Positions 1 through 10,700 of a DNA stretch of 64,000 nt are shown in pieces. Made by a program: the position numbers and the translations under genes. The notes beneath the pieces were generated by a model. That model had not been told where the DNA came from, made no database searches, and was given only the letters and a program-made list of their open reading frames with translations. Position 1 is the first letter of the stretch; each line of letters begins with the position of its first letter. Origin of the DNA: Saccharicrinis sp965230625 (GTDB taxonomy: Bacteria > Bacteroidota > Bacteroidia > Bacteroidales > Marinilabiliaceae); contig CBDDLL010000001.1 in assembly GCA_965230625.1 (NCBI GenBank), positions 682,001-746,000 of the forward strand. The letters run 5' to 3'.

Positions 1-1048
1 CATTTCCGTTTAAGGCATAAACAGTTACATTACCATTACCCGACTTACTTTCTACAACAAAATAGCCTTCGGTTACAGGGTTTGGATATATTTTAACACT
101 GTTATCTTTTGCTGTTTTAATAGTTGTAGCCCTGTCGAACTTGGCCCAAAGTGCAATATCACCTGTTGTACCTGTAGCTATTTCGGTAATGGCTTCTCCG
201 GTAAACTCAGCATTGGTATACCAACCTGTAAAATCATACCCTTCTTTAGTTGCTTCGCTTAATGTGATAGCACTTTCAATGGTGTAAACAGTTGGATTAC
301 CTGCTGTGCCTCCATCAAGATTATAACTGATAGTGTAATTTATCGCACTATACTTTGCCCAAAGGTTAATCTCTCCGGTGCTTCCTGTTGCTATTTCTGT
401 GATGGCTTCACCCGCAAATTGAAAATTATCATACCAACCTGCAAAAGTATAGCCTGTTTTACTCGCATCGCTTAAAGAAATGTCTGCACTTTCAACAGTG
501 TAAGAAGTTGGATTAATTGCCGTTCCTCCATCTAAAGAGTAGAAAATGCGGAAAATGCGGGTTGTTGTTGTAGCTTTTGCATAGTATGCAATATAAAAGT
601 CTCTTATAACACCAACTTTATCACCCCATTGATTTTTCCAATTAATAACATATCCATCTTTATGACTAGGAATGCTTATGTAACTAAGATATGAATTCCC
701 AGAAAAAGCATGTTTTCCTATATTAGTAGCACCAAGGATAGTAACAGAGGTGAGTTGATTGTTTTTAAATGCATATTCTCCAATCCTTGTTATCCAATCA
801 GGGATAGTTACAGAGGTTAGATTCTTGCCATTAAATGCATAACTTCCAATACCAGTCACCTTTACCTCCCTACCATTAACAGTTAAGCTTTCAGGGAAAG
901 TGATATTTTTTTCAGTGGTATTTGTAAAATTGTAGATAGTTCCGTCAGTTTCATCAATATCTACATCATTAAGGGTTAGTGTATACTGTGCTTGTGCAGA
1001 AATTAAAGCCAGCATTAGGGCAATTGCCAAAGTAATTGTTTGTTTCAT
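1..1048 (-). CDS. BspA-like leucine-rich-repeat surface protein with InlB B-repeats, type IX secreted (3' end off window)
   Basis: Reading from the ATG at 1048, 349 codons stay open to the window edge. Residues 1-21 form a signal peptide (MKQTITLAIALMLALISAQA). Residues about 45-130 carry BspA/TpLRR repeats of the type 'IGSYAFNGKNLTSVTIP'. Two InlB-type beta-grasp repeats follow ('FYSLDGGTAINPTSYTVES...TGYTFAGWYDN' and a second about 70 residues later). The last visible stretch, 'VKIYPNPVTEGYFVV', is the start of a type A type-IX-secretion sorting domain, so only a few tens of residues should be missing. Role: probably a cell-surface adhesin or binding protein. The family is clear; the ligand is unknown. 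Confidence 0.85.
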   Translation of the reverse strand, partial: MKQTITLAIALMLALISAQAQYTLTLNDVDIDETDGTIYNFTNTTEKNITFPESLTVNGREVKVTGIGSYAFNGKNLTSVTIPDWITRIGEYAFKNNQLTSVTILGATNIGKHAFSGNSYLSYISIPSHKDGYVINWKNQWGDKVGVIRDFYIAYYAKATTTTRIFRIFYSLDGGTAINPTSYTVESADISLSDASKTGYTFAGWYDNFQFAGEAITEIATGSTGEINLWAKYSAINYTISYNLDGGTAGNPTVYTIESAITLSEATKEGYDFTGWYTNAEFTGEAITEIATGTTGDIALWAKFDRATTIKTAKDNSVKIYPNPVTEGYFVVESKSGNGNVTVYALNGN

Positions 1049-1272
1049 TGTTTAATTGAATTGATTGTTTGACTTGATTATTTAATTCGTCCGCAAATCA
1101 ATAAACTAAAAATGAAACCAAAGTTGCCTCCAGATAACTTTTCACATTTGTTAGTAAAAAAGTACTCAAATATGGCCGTTTTTACTTTTTTTTAACAACT
1201 CGATAAAACAGTATTTAAATACCATAATTGCTTATTTAGCTGATTAAGAAGGGGTTATTTTTGATAAGACAC

Positions 1273-1297
1273 AAGTATCAAGACGCAAGTATCAAGA
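1273..1297 (+). repeat. Diverged copy of a dispersed AAGTATnAAGAC repeat
   Basis: The 25-bp core reads as AAGTATCAAGAC followed by a near repeat AAGTATCAAGA. It matches about 21 of 25 positions of the copies at 2731-2761 (opposite strand) and 40132-40162. Function unknown. Confidence 0.6.
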
Positions 1298-1438
1298 TTT
1301 ATGAACACAGCTTACTTCGCCATAGCAGGATAGTGGGATCGCAAAAATTGACGAGCACAGAAACACAGAGTTCTTTCTTTATCTTGTTTGTTTGATATTG
1401 TATAGCGATCTTATAATATCCTAAGTATATTTTATACT

Positions 1439-1552
1439 TTCTCCATTTTCCGTTCTGCGTTCTCCCCGCTCTTGTTCCTTTCTCCATTCTACCTTCTTCC
1501 CTTTTACCTTTCTCCCCTTTTACCCTTTTTCCCTTCTACCCTATTTTTTTTG
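1439..1552. repeat. Low-complexity polypyrimidine/polypurine tract
   Basis: More than 100 bp on the plus strand are almost only C and T, built from TTCTCC/CCTTTT units (GGAGAA on the other strand). Similar intergenic purine tracts lie at 15572-15610 and 39342-39412. Confidence 0.7.
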
Positions 1553-1701
1553 CTTTTTTGATATTGCAAATGTTTTTAAACTTACAGTTAACATAACTCA
1601 CGTTAAAAAGAAGTTAAAATTCATCTGTTATTTTTTCAGTTTTTTATCAAAATTTTATTTTTGGGGTGCCTAAAAAAATATTGTAATCAAATACATAAAA
1701 A

Positions 1702-2628
1702 ATGGACATAAACGTTAAAGGAATTACCAAAACGTATGGTCCACAAAAAGCTCTGGACGATCTTTCGTTTGACGTAAAGACCGGCGAAATTCTGGGTTTT
1801 CTTGGACCTAATGGCGCAGGTAAAACAACTACCATGAAAGCCATTACCTGTTTTATTACTCCTAACAATGGCGATATTATTGTTGGAGGTAAATCGGTAT
1901 TACAAAAACCTGATGAAGTGAAAAAGAATATTGGCTATTTGCCAGAAAATAATCCACTTTATCTGGACATGCCAATAATTGATTATCTCCAGTTTATTGG
2001 TGAATTGCAAGGAGTTGCTAAAGCCGATTTGGATTACCGGGTTAAAGAAATGGTAGCCAAATGTGGCTTAAACGATGAAAAACACAAAAAAATTGGCGAA
2101 TTATCTAAAGGATATCGTCAGCGTGTTGGTTTAGCACAAGCATTAATCCACAATCCGGAGGTATTAATTTTGGATGAACCTACTACTGGTTTAGACCCAA
2201 ACCAAATTATTGAAATTCGTGAACTTATTAAGGAAATTGGAAAAGAAAAAACGGTTATCCTAAGTTCTCATATCCTTGCAGAGGTAGAAGCTACCTGCGA
2301 CAGGGTATTAATTATTAACAAAGGAAAAATCGTTGCCGATGGTACTCCTACCGAACTACGCCACAAAGCTCAAGGAAACGAAGTTTTAAAAGTTTCTGTA
2401 GAAGGTGGAAATGCAAACGAGGTTTACGAAACTTTAAATAACCTTTCTGAAATCGAGGTTGTTTCCTTTGCTAACGAAGATCAAACAGTATTCGAAATAG
2501 AGTCTAAACAAGGTACATCATCCTGCCAGGCTATTTTTAAAGCTTGCGCCGATAAAGGTTGGTATTTAACCCAACTCACACCAATGGAGAAAAACCTTGA
2601 AGACATTTTCCGTGAATTAACCCGCTAA
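1702..2628 (+). CDS. gldA: ABC transporter ATP-binding protein, GldA-like
   Basis: 308 aa. The nucleotide-binding domain has Walker A GPNGAGKTT (35-43), ABC signature LSKGYRQRV (134-142), Walker B LILDEP (155-160) and switch His in SSH (188-190). The C-terminal ~90 residues are the extension usual for ABC-2 type exporters of this group. It heads a four-gene plus-strand operon with gldF- and gldG-type genes, the context that makes GldA more likely than a generic ABC-2 ATPase. In Flavobacterium, GldA/F/G are linked to gliding motility; in other Bacteroidota homologues occur without gliding, and the substrate is unknown. It would energise the GldF membrane subunit from the cytoplasmic face. Confidence 0.88.
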   Translation: MDINVKGITKTYGPQKALDDLSFDVKTGEILGFLGPNGAGKTTTMKAITCFITPNNGDIIVGGKSVLQKPDEVKKNIGYLPENNPLYLDMPIIDYLQFIGELQGVAKADLDYRVKEMVAKCGLNDEKHKKIGELSKGYRQRVGLAQALIHNPEVLILDEPTTGLDPNQIIEIRELIKEIGKEKTVILSSHILAEVEATCDRVLIINKGKIVADGTPTELRHKAQGNEVLKVSVEGGNANEVYETLNNLSEIEVVSFANEDQTVFEIESKQGTSSCQAIFKACADKGWYLTQLTPMEKNLEDIFRELTR

Positions 2629-2674
2629 AATCCATGCGACGGAAGCGAATTAATCCGTGCAACGGAAGTGAATT
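2629..2674 (+). repeat. Two tandem 23-bp repeats after gldA
   Basis: Units at 2629-2651 and 2652-2674 differ at three positions (core 'GCGACGGAAGCGAATT' versus 'GCAACGGAAGTGAATT'). They begin right after the gldA stop codon. No coding potential; origin unknown. Confidence 0.75.
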
Positions 2675-2730
2675 AAATAGATAATTATTGATACAAATAA
2701 TATAATTGTGAATTAGTATTATACCATATG

Positions 2731-2761
2731 TCTTTATACTTATGTCTTAATACTTTATACT
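2731..2761 (-). repeat. 31-bp dispersed repeat just upstream of gldF
   Basis: The reverse complement is identical at 30 of 31 positions to 40132-40162. It ends 8 bp before the chosen gldF start, which places it in the gldA-gldF intercistronic leader. Confidence 0.75.
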
Positions 2762-2769
2762 CATTTTTT

Positions 2770-3495
2770 ATGAAACAAATATGGATTATCACCAAAAAAG
2801 AGCTTAAGGGTTATTTTGATTCCCTAATGGCTTATATTCTCATTGTGGTTTTCCTTGGCTTAAGTGGTTTTTTCACATGGCTTTATGGAAATAACGATGT
2901 GTTTTTTATAAATCGCGCAACTATGCAACCTTTTTTTGGTATTGCATACTGGACACTATTTATTTTTATTCCGGCACTTACCATGAAGCAAATTGCCGAA
3001 GAATATAAAACCGGAACAATTGAATTAATGCTTACCAAACCAGTTTCTGACTGGCAAGTAGTTACAGGTAAATTTTTATCAACGTTTTTACTAATTGTTA
3101 TTTCATTGGCTTTAACACTGCCTTACTATATAAGCATTGCTTCTATTGGCCCCATCGATCATGGTTCGGTTTGGACCGGTTACCTGGGATTGTTGTTGAT
3201 GAGTGCTGCTTATATTAGCCTTGGAATATTTGCCAGTAGTATAACTTCTAATCAAATTGTTGCTTTTTTGCTTGCTTTAATTATTGGTATTTTCTTCCAA
3301 ATCCTTTTTGGAATTGTATCTACTGCTTTTTCAGGAATAGCAGGTGATGTGCTATCATATATGGATATGCGTTATCATTACCAAAGCATTACACGAGGTG
3401 TGATTGATAGTAAAAACCTAATTTATTTTGGATCAATTATTCTTGTAGGATTAATGGCATCCGAATTATCATTAGTAAAACGTAATTTAAACTAA
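2770..3495 (+). CDS. gldF: ABC-2 type permease, GldF-like
   Basis: 241 aa from the ATG at 2770. An in-frame ATG at 2728 would add 14 residues encoded by the dispersed repeat, so the downstream start, opening MKQIWIITKKELKGYFDS, is preferred. Six hydrophobic segments (about residues 20-40, 57-75, 105-130, 138-160, 165-195 and 215-235) fit an ABC-2 membrane subunit. The soluble loop 'MKQIAEEYKTGTIELMLTKPVSDWQVV' is typical of the family. It should pair with the ATPase encoded upstream and with the GldG-like protein, whose gene starts 5 bp downstream. Confidence 0.85.
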   Translation: MKQIWIITKKELKGYFDSLMAYILIVVFLGLSGFFTWLYGNNDVFFINRATMQPFFGIAYWTLFIFIPALTMKQIAEEYKTGTIELMLTKPVSDWQVVTGKFLSTFLLIVISLALTLPYYISIASIGPIDHGSVWTGYLGLLLMSAAYISLGIFASSITSNQIVAFLLALIIGIFFQILFGIVSTAFSGIAGDVLSYMDMRYHYQSITRGVIDSKNLIYFGSIILVGLMASELSLVKRNLN

Positions 3496-3500
3496 TTGCC

Positions 3501-5000
3501 ATGTTTCAAAAGAGTCATTTAAAATACTATATATTGTTGGCGTTAGGTATTATTGTACTTATTAATATATTAGCCAACAGGTTCTTTTTTCGCCTTGATT
3601 TTACCGAAGATCAACGATATACACTAAGCGAAACCACAAAAGATATTTTAGAAGATATAACAGAACCTGTAACTGTAACAGCATATTTTTCGGAAGGTTT
3701 ACAACCTCAGTTTGATCAAATGAGAAACGATTTTAAAGATATTTTAGCCGAATATTCTTCATTATCGGGTCGTCAGGTTGTGTATGAGTTTGTTAATCCT
3801 AACGAAGATGCTCAAGTTGAACAAAAAGCAGTTGAAGCAGGGATTCAAACAGTAATGATCAATGCCCGCGAAAAAGATCAGGAGATTACCAAGAAAGCTT
3901 TTATGGGTGCTGTTATTCAAATAGGAGAAGAATCGGAAACTATTCCTTTTATTCAACCTGGAGCACAAATGGAATATGCATTAACTACAGCCATTAAAAA
4001 GATGACTGTTCCTGAAAAAGATGCCATTGGTTTTATTACTGGGCATGGAGAGCCTGGTTTAAATGAATTGATGCAGGTTACGCAAGGTTTAGAGGTATTG
4101 TATGTTCCCGAAGAAGTTCAACTTTCGGACAGTGTGAACCTGAGCAAGTACAAAACCATTGCTTGGATTAATCCTAAAGACACTATTCCTGATGGGCATT
4201 TAGAGATACTAAATGGTTTTTTGGCACAAGGAGGTAACTTATTTGTTTCGATGAATAAGGTAGATGCTCAACTTAACCAGGGAATGGGATTTGCAAAATT
4301 CACCGGATTAGGAAAATGGCTGGAAGAAAAAGGTATCAAAGTTGAAGAAAACTTTGTTATGGATGCTAATTGTGGTTCTGTAACAGCACAACATCGTCAG
4401 GGAATGTTCACGGTTAATCGTCCCGTTAATTTCCCATACCTTCCTATCTTATCTAATTTTTCAGAACATCCAATTACACAAGGATTAGGAACTATGGTAA
4501 TGCAATTTGGAAGTACTGTAAGTTTTACTGGTGATAGCACGCAAACATTTACTCCCTTAGTATTTACTTCAGAAAAAGCAGCTACACAACCTGCTCCGGT
4601 ATATTTTAATATACAAAAACAATGGACCGAAAAAGATTTCCCATTATCAAAACTTGCAGTTGCTGGTATGGTAGAATCTAAAAACAATAAAATTGTTGTA
4701 GTAGCTGATGGCGATTTAGCTATAAATGGTTCGGGAGAAGAAATGCGCCAGGTTCAGCCTGATAATGCTAATTTTGTTGTTAATGCCATTGATTATATGA
4801 GCGACGATACCGGATTGATCCAACTGCGTTCAAAACAAATGAAAATGCGTCCTCTTGATCAAATCGAAGATAATGATAAGAGATTCCTAAAGTGGATCAA
4901 CTTTGCATTACCAATTATAATTATTGTAGCCATAGGCATATACAGAAATCAAAGAAGAAAACTGATTAGATTAAAAAGAAAGGGGGAAAACTATGTTTAG
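3501..5000 (+). CDS. gldG: Gldg family protein (ABC-transporter auxiliary, GldG-like)
   Basis: 499 aa with one N-terminal membrane segment (about 9-28), a large periplasmic part resembling the ABC_transp_aux/GldG family, and one C-terminal membrane segment (about 467-487) followed by a basic tail. The opening 'NRFFFRLDFTEDQRYTLSETTKDIL' and the 'FITGHGEP' block are characteristic. It is translationally coupled on both sides: 5 bp after gldF and overlapping the next gene by 8 bp. Likely the extracytoplasmic component of the ABC-2 complex; substrate unknown. Confidence 0.83.
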   Translation: MFQKSHLKYYILLALGIIVLINILANRFFFRLDFTEDQRYTLSETTKDILEDITEPVTVTAYFSEGLQPQFDQMRNDFKDILAEYSSLSGRQVVYEFVNPNEDAQVEQKAVEAGIQTVMINAREKDQEITKKAFMGAVIQIGEESETIPFIQPGAQMEYALTTAIKKMTVPEKDAIGFITGHGEPGLNELMQVTQGLEVLYVPEEVQLSDSVNLSKYKTIAWINPKDTIPDGHLEILNGFLAQGGNLFVSMNKVDAQLNQGMGFAKFTGLGKWLEEKGIKVEENFVMDANCGSVTAQHRQGMFTVNRPVNFPYLPILSNFSEHPITQGLGTMVMQFGSTVSFTGDSTQTFTPLVFTSEKAATQPAPVYFNIQKQWTEKDFPLSKLAVAGMVESKNNKIVVVADGDLAINGSGEEMRQVQPDNANFVVNAIDYMSDDTGLIQLRSKQMKMRPLDQIEDNDKRFLKWINFALPIIIIVAIGIYRNQRRKLIRLKRKGENYV

Positions 5001-5955
5001 GAAATTCAACCTTAAAACTTTAAGCATCACCTTTGTGGTACTATTAGCATTTGTTGTTATTACTCATTTTATTGATAGTGCTAAAGGTGTAAATACACTA
5101 AAAAGTGTATTATTTGATGTTAATACAGAAGAAGTAACCTCTGTTATTGTTTATCCTAAAGCACTAAATGGTGGTAAAATTGAGCTAAAAAAAGATGGTG
5201 ATAACTGGAAAACATTGGCCAATGGTAAAAGCTACAATGGAGATGCAAGTGTAATTACTGGCATCATTAACCAGGTAAATCAACTTAAACCTTTGCGTTT
5301 AGCTTCTCGCAGTAAGGACAAATGGGAGAAATTTGAGCTTACAGATTCTCTTTCGTCTAAAGTTGAATTGATGAATGGAGACGAAGTACTTGCCTCTTTG
5401 TATGTAGGTAAATTCTCGTACAGACAGCCGAAACAAAATCCTATGATGCAGCAAAATCCTTATTATCGTCCACAAGGAACTATGACAACTTATGTGCGAT
5501 CAGGTGACGATAAAGAAGTATATGCTGTTGAAGGATTTTTAGCAAGTTCAATTAACCGTGATGTAAGTGCTTTTAGAAATAAACAAATACTTAAAGTAGA
5601 CAAATCCAATTTAAGTAAAATTACTTTTAGCTATCCTGCCGATAGTTCTTTTACAATGGTTAAAAACGAAGATACCTGGATGTGCGATGGCGTTGCATTA
5701 GATTCTATATCGGTTGCCGATTATTTATCTAAGATTACTACATTAAGTGGTTCTTCTTTTACTGATGAAGATGCAGGAAGATACACTCATACTATTCAAA
5801 TTCAGGATAATCAAATGTCAACAACCGAAATTAAAGCTTTATTAAGTAACGATGATGTGGTAATGACTTCTACTCAAAACCCGGGTAGTATTTTTAAAGA
5901 AAATAAAGAAGCTAACTTTGATAAATTGTTTGTGTCAAAAGCTTCTTTACAATAG
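4993..5955 (+). CDS. DUF4340 domain-containing protein of the gld-type transporter operon
   Basis: 320 aa, one N-terminal membrane anchor (about 8-27) and a beta-rich extracytoplasmic remainder. The pattern 'TSVIVYPKALNGGKIELKKDGDNWKTL' is the DUF4340 signature, and this family commonly follows GldG-type genes. The 8-bp overlap with gldG and the terminator 20 bp after its stop mark it as the last gene of the operon. Biochemical role unknown; inferred to be a periplasmic subunit or partner of the transporter. Confidence 0.82.
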   Translation: MFRKFNLKTLSITFVVLLAFVVITHFIDSAKGVNTLKSVLFDVNTEEVTSVIVYPKALNGGKIELKKDGDNWKTLANGKSYNGDASVITGIINQVNQLKPLRLASRSKDKWEKFELTDSLSSKVELMNGDEVLASLYVGKFSYRQPKQNPMMQQNPYYRPQGTMTTYVRSGDDKEVYAVEGFLASSINRDVSAFRNKQILKVDKSNLSKITFSYPADSSFTMVKNEDTWMCDGVALDSISVADYLSKITTLSGSSFTDEDAGRYTHTIQIQDNQMSTTEIKALLSNDDVVMTSTQNPGSIFKENKEANFDKLFVSKASLQ

Positions 5956-5975
5956 ACTTTTTATTTCATAATTAT

Positions 5976-6012
5976 AGAGGCTATTCTCAATTAGAGATAG
6001 CCTCTTTTATTT
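5976..6012 (+). terminator. Intrinsic terminator of the gldAFG-DUF4340 operon
   Basis: AGAGGCTA pairs with TAGCCTCT, extended by CTC/GAG around one bulged T, and is followed by TTTTATTTT. It lies 20 nt after the DUF4340 stop. Confidence 0.85.
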
Positions 6013-6165
6013 TATCAATTCTTTTTAATCGTTATTCAATAGTCTTCATTAGAATAAATACAAAATATATGAGATTGATTTACAAGATATTTAGAATCAA
6101 GACTCTCAATAACCTAGCAATCTATATTATACAAAATCCTAACGAACCATTGTAATGAAAAAAAT

Positions 6166-7683
6166 TTAATTTCCTTCCCACCAAACTGCCGTCCAAAAAG
6201 AATAATTACCAACAGAGCCTGCCTGAGCATTAACAGCATTGTCATGATTTGTTAAATTCAGCGATTGCTCATCATCAGGGTATAAAAACCTGCTTGGGTA
6301 ATCATCGCTTTGTGCATCAGGTCCTGGCTTAATTATACTTGGAAAACCGGTTCTTTTATATTCACAAAATCCCTGATAATCGGTGTAAAACAATGCTAAC
6401 CACTTTTGTGTTAAAATCGTTTCTAACTCACCATCGTAAGCAACTGGAACCGTGTAACTAGCATCATCAGATGTTCTTGATAAGAAGTCTGCAGGCATAT
6501 CCACTTCCCAATATTCAAAATTCAGCTCAATCCCTTTTTCATAATACTCCTGAGCATTTGCTATAGCAGCTACTGCAGGATAACGAACCGCTGCTTCTGC
6601 AATTATAAAATGTACTTCTGAAGCTAACATTAATATTCCTTTAGCTTTATCAGGTAAATAATAAAAATACTCAGGGTTTATTTTTGATAAATTAGATGGA
6701 CCTCCTTTATACTCGTATGCATTTCCATCTACCATACCATTAATCATTCCTTGATAATCCGGGGCTCCTTCTTCAACTGATTTTTCTGTTGGAGCAAACC
6801 ATGCTGCCTGACGGGGATCGTTATGTGCCTCTAACACTTTTTCAATGGTTTCGCTCATACGGTACTCATCATAAGAACCAATTCTATAACCAGATGCTTC
6901 TGATTTAGGGTGAACGTTTGGAAATGCACTCATATAAGTCATGGTTGCATTATCTGCATTGTTTAAAATCAATGGGTAAGTTGAAGGACTATTCAGCATT
7001 TTTGCTATTTCTCCATCTACATCAACTCCTGATGAAGTTTCCACATTTGACAAACGTAACAAGGCTCTTAAACGAAGTGAGTTTGCAAACATTCTCCAGT
7101 TTGAAAGAATCCCATTAAAAATAATATCTCCCTTTATTGGACTTAAAGGATCTTTAGAAAGCATAGTGTTTGCCTCGTCCAAATCGGCTAAAATGGCTGT
7201 ATACACATCTTTTTGACTATCATAAACCGGAGTAAATTTTTCTTCTGTTTTACCTTTCAAAGCTTCAGAGTATGGAATATCCCCCCACATATCAGTCAGA
7301 ATTTGAAAAGTCCAGGCTTTAATAATCATGGCAACTGCTTTATAGCTTTCGTTTTTTGTAGTATCCGCAATGGTAATTAAGTTATTAGCTTCTCTGCCTG
7401 ACCTATAAATAGAATTCCATGTTCCGTATTGGGTTCCCCACTCAAATTGATCAAAAGCAGTAAACACTATTTTGGCAGCATACTGCGACATAATATTTCC
7501 CTCACCCCATCCATCGTTGACCATTCGGTTAACATTATCTTTGCAAATACCGGTTAAAATTAATTCCGGATTTTTATCAATGTTAGATGGTTTATTTGGA
7601 TTTATATTCATATCGCCAAAATCATCACATGATACAAGGGCAATAACCAATAAACCTAAAGTAAATATCTTATTAAGTTTCAT
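6166..7683 (-). CDS. SusD/RagB-family outer-membrane nutrient-binding lipoprotein
   Basis: 505 aa. The signal peptide ends in a lipobox with Cys19 (ALVSC) followed by acidic residues, the usual Bacteroidota surface-export signal. The body matches the SusD-like_2 branch ('NKPSNIDKNPELILTGICKDNVNRM', 'MIIKAWTFQILTDMWGDIPYSEALK', 'EVHFIIAEAAVRY'). It begins 25 bp after the SusC gene and should form its extracellular lid. This subgroup often sits in peptide or non-starch uptake loci; substrate not deducible here. Confidence 0.92.
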   Translation of the reverse strand: MKLNKIFTLGLLVIALVSCDDFGDMNINPNKPSNIDKNPELILTGICKDNVNRMVNDGWGEGNIMSQYAAKIVFTAFDQFEWGTQYGTWNSIYRSGREANNLITIADTTKNESYKAVAMIIKAWTFQILTDMWGDIPYSEALKGKTEEKFTPVYDSQKDVYTAILADLDEANTMLSKDPLSPIKGDIIFNGILSNWRMFANSLRLRALLRLSNVETSSGVDVDGEIAKMLNSPSTYPLILNNADNATMTYMSAFPNVHPKSEASGYRIGSYDEYRMSETIEKVLEAHNDPRQAAWFAPTEKSVEEGAPDYQGMINGMVDGNAYEYKGGPSNLSKINPEYFYYLPDKAKGILMLASEVHFIIAEAAVRYPAVAAIANAQEYYEKGIELNFEYWEVDMPADFLSRTSDDASYTVPVAYDGELETILTQKWLALFYTDYQGFCEYKRTGFPSIIKPGPDAQSDDYPSRFLYPDDEQSLNLTNHDNAVNAQAGSVGNYSFWTAVWWEGN

Positions 7684-7708
7684 TGTGTATTTTTTTAAGT
7701 CATTAGAA

Positions 7709-10700
7709 TTAGAAAGTAATATTTAGGTTGAATCCCATGCTTCGTAAAGAAGGCATATTATAATCCTCTACCCCTGGGATCAAGTGTTTTCCGCTCATTC
7801 CAAAAGTTTCCGGATCTCCATGAGGGAAGTCAGTCCATAAAAACAGGTTACGACCAATTAATGATAGCTTAGCACTTTCGATTGGGGTATTTTGTAATAA
7901 TGATTTTGGGAAAGTATAACCAATTTTTACTTCGCGTAATTTTAAATATGTGGCATCGTACATACCTTCTTCCTCGTTCTGACGCTTATATCTTTTATTG
8001 TGATATGATGAAGCAGCAACAATCTCGGTATTTTCTACCAAATTGCCGTTATCGTCTTCCATCCAACCATCACCAATAATACCATCGTAGAAAACCTCAA
8101 CCGTACCATCTTCTAACGTTACCTCGCGTCTCAATCCACTATCTTTAATTCCCGGATGCGCACCACCATGCTCAGGGTCACGTCCCCATAATGTTTCTTC
8201 GATATTACCTGCTGTTGCAGCAATCAAACGCGTAGACGAAAACAAATCACCTCCCTGGCTCCAATCAAACAATGCACTAAGACTGATGTTTTTATAAGAG
8301 AACTCATTGACGAACCCAACTTTAAAATCGGGATTGTAATTACCTATCTTTCTTAACCTTCCATCTTGTATTGGTAAACCATCTTTGTATATCAATCTTC
8401 CATCCTCAGGATTTTTTAATAGTCCCGTACCATACATATCCCCCATTTCTTCTCCTTCTTTTGCAACAATAGTTACTCTATTACCTCTTAGTTCATAGGT
8501 ATCAATACCTTGAGTTAATTTTTTAACAATAGATTTATTTTGAGAGAAATTAACGGTTGAAGTCCACTTAAAACTAGAGCTTTTAATGATATCTCCTGTA
8601 ACTAATAATTCTAAGCCTTCATTAGTAACCTCACCTGCATTAATTACTTTCTTACTATAACCAGTTGATTCCAAGACACCAATACTTATAATCTGATTTG
8701 TATTTGAGGTGTAGTAGTATGTAAAATCAAAACCTAATCTATTATTAAATAAATATACATTAGTACCAGCTTCCCATGAATTAGAAAGCTCAGGTTTTAA
8801 ATCAGCATTAGGAATTACATTTGACTCTTTGGCTATCAAATTATCACCCCAAGGTATATCAAAATCATAAGTACCAATGAGCATATAAGGATCTGTATCA
8901 TTACCTACCTGAGCATAACCTCCCCTTAATTTAAAAAATGATATAAAAGATGGTAAACCAACAACTTCCGAAACAATTACACTACCTGAAACAGAAGGAT
9001 AGAAATATGAATTATTAGCATCTGGCAAAGTACTTGACCAATCGTTTCGTCCTGTAATGTCAACAAATAATTTATCCTGATATGATAACGAAACCAAACC
9101 ATAAAAACTTCTTGTTTCTCTCTCTGATCTATATAAATCGGAGGCAAGAGGTGCATCTGTATTTCCAAAATTATAAATCCCTGGAATAACTAACTGACTT
9201 GCACTTATAGCGTTATAATTGTACTTTTTATTCATAATATTACCGCCAAAAGAACCATTTATCTGTATTTCGTTCAGTGCTTTTGTATAGTTTATCATAA
9301 AATCGGTATTTACCTCCCTTGAAATAATATTATCCTCACGGTATTGTCCTTTAGGGAAGCGTTGAGTACTAAATGCTCTTTTCCATGTACGTAATTCATT
9401 AAAGTAATCAACACCCCTACGAACCATAAGGCTAAGGTGATTATTAATCTGATAGTTAATAGAGAAGTTACCAATTAAGCGGTTTTTATCTAAACCGTTG
9501 GTGTTTTCATATACATTAAAATAAGGGTTATCATGGTAATTATAGTTGTAGTTATACTGCTGAAAGCCTTCATTGCCTTTTTGCCAGTAGTCTCTCAAAC
9601 CTTTAACATCAATTTGTTGTCCCCACCAAGTCCACAAGTACATTAAACTCTCAGTACCATAACCATTTACCGGACGGTTTTTGCTATAAGTATTTACATA
9701 ACTTGCAGAAGCATCTACTCTTAGTTTTTTAGTTAAGTTGTAACCTGATTTTAAAGTATAGGTATTTCTTTCAATTCCCATGTTAGGAGCGATGTACTTG
9801 TTATCGAAGTTTGTTATCGATAACCTAAAATCCCCATTTTCGTTAGAACCATATAATGCTAAACTGTTAGTAGAAGTTACCCCAGTTTCAAAGAACTGAT
9901 CAATAACACTTCCGTGACTAACCCATGGCGTTGCAGTAATATCTCCCCTTCTGTCTAAGTCAATTCCTTTTTTTCCTAATATTCCATCTGTTCCATGAAC
10001 ATCACCACCTCGAAAACCATTGGCAGTAGGTGAGTCATGCTGTTTGATTAAACGTCCATCTAAAAGCGGTCCCCAACTTTCATCTACACCATCAAATTTT
10101 CCAGAACCGTAACCATCAGAAAACTCAAAATCAAAGTTTTTACCCTGACCGTACCTGGTTTGATATTTGGGAGCAGCTAATATGGTTTCAAAAGTTGTAG
10201 TTGAATTAAATGAAACCCCAAAACCTTTTTTTCCTTTACCACTTTTTGTTGTAATTAAAACAACCCCATTACCAGCACGTGATCCATAAAGTGCTGCTGC
10301 TGCAGCTCCTTTCAGAATAGAAACCGACTCAATATCTTCCGGATTAACCTCAGCAGCACCATTACCAAAATCAATCTTCATATTATCTGCAATTCCTGAA
10401 TTACTTCTGTTATCCGTAACATTGGTAATTGGTACCCCATCTACCACAAATAAAGGTTGGTTTGTTCCCGATAAAGAAGATTCCCCACGAATAACAATTC
10501 TTGAAGACCCTCCAGGACCATTAGCACTTTGAGTGATTTGCACACCGGCAACTTTTCCAGCCAGGCTGTTAACGATATTACCATCTCGTGCTTCTGTTAA
10601 ATCATCACCGCTTTGTTGAGACATGGAATAACCTAACGCTTTGTTTTCCCTTTTAATACCTAAAGCGGTAATCATTACTTCGTCTACTTTTTGAACATCA

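Larger units (their letters stand above)
1049..1701. other. Intergenic region with dispersed-repeat motif and pyrimidine tract
   Basis: No gene seen. It holds a repeat motif at 1273-1297 and a long C/T tract at 1439-1552, both listed separately. A TATTTTTG at 1656-1663 matches the Bacteroidota -7 element and could drive gldA from 39 nt upstream of its start; the -33 element is not clear. Confidence 0.5.

Noticed and set aside
1299..1487. 62-codon frame on the minus strand
   Set aside because: It lies across the low-complexity pyrimidine tract and shows no signal, motif or protein-like composition.
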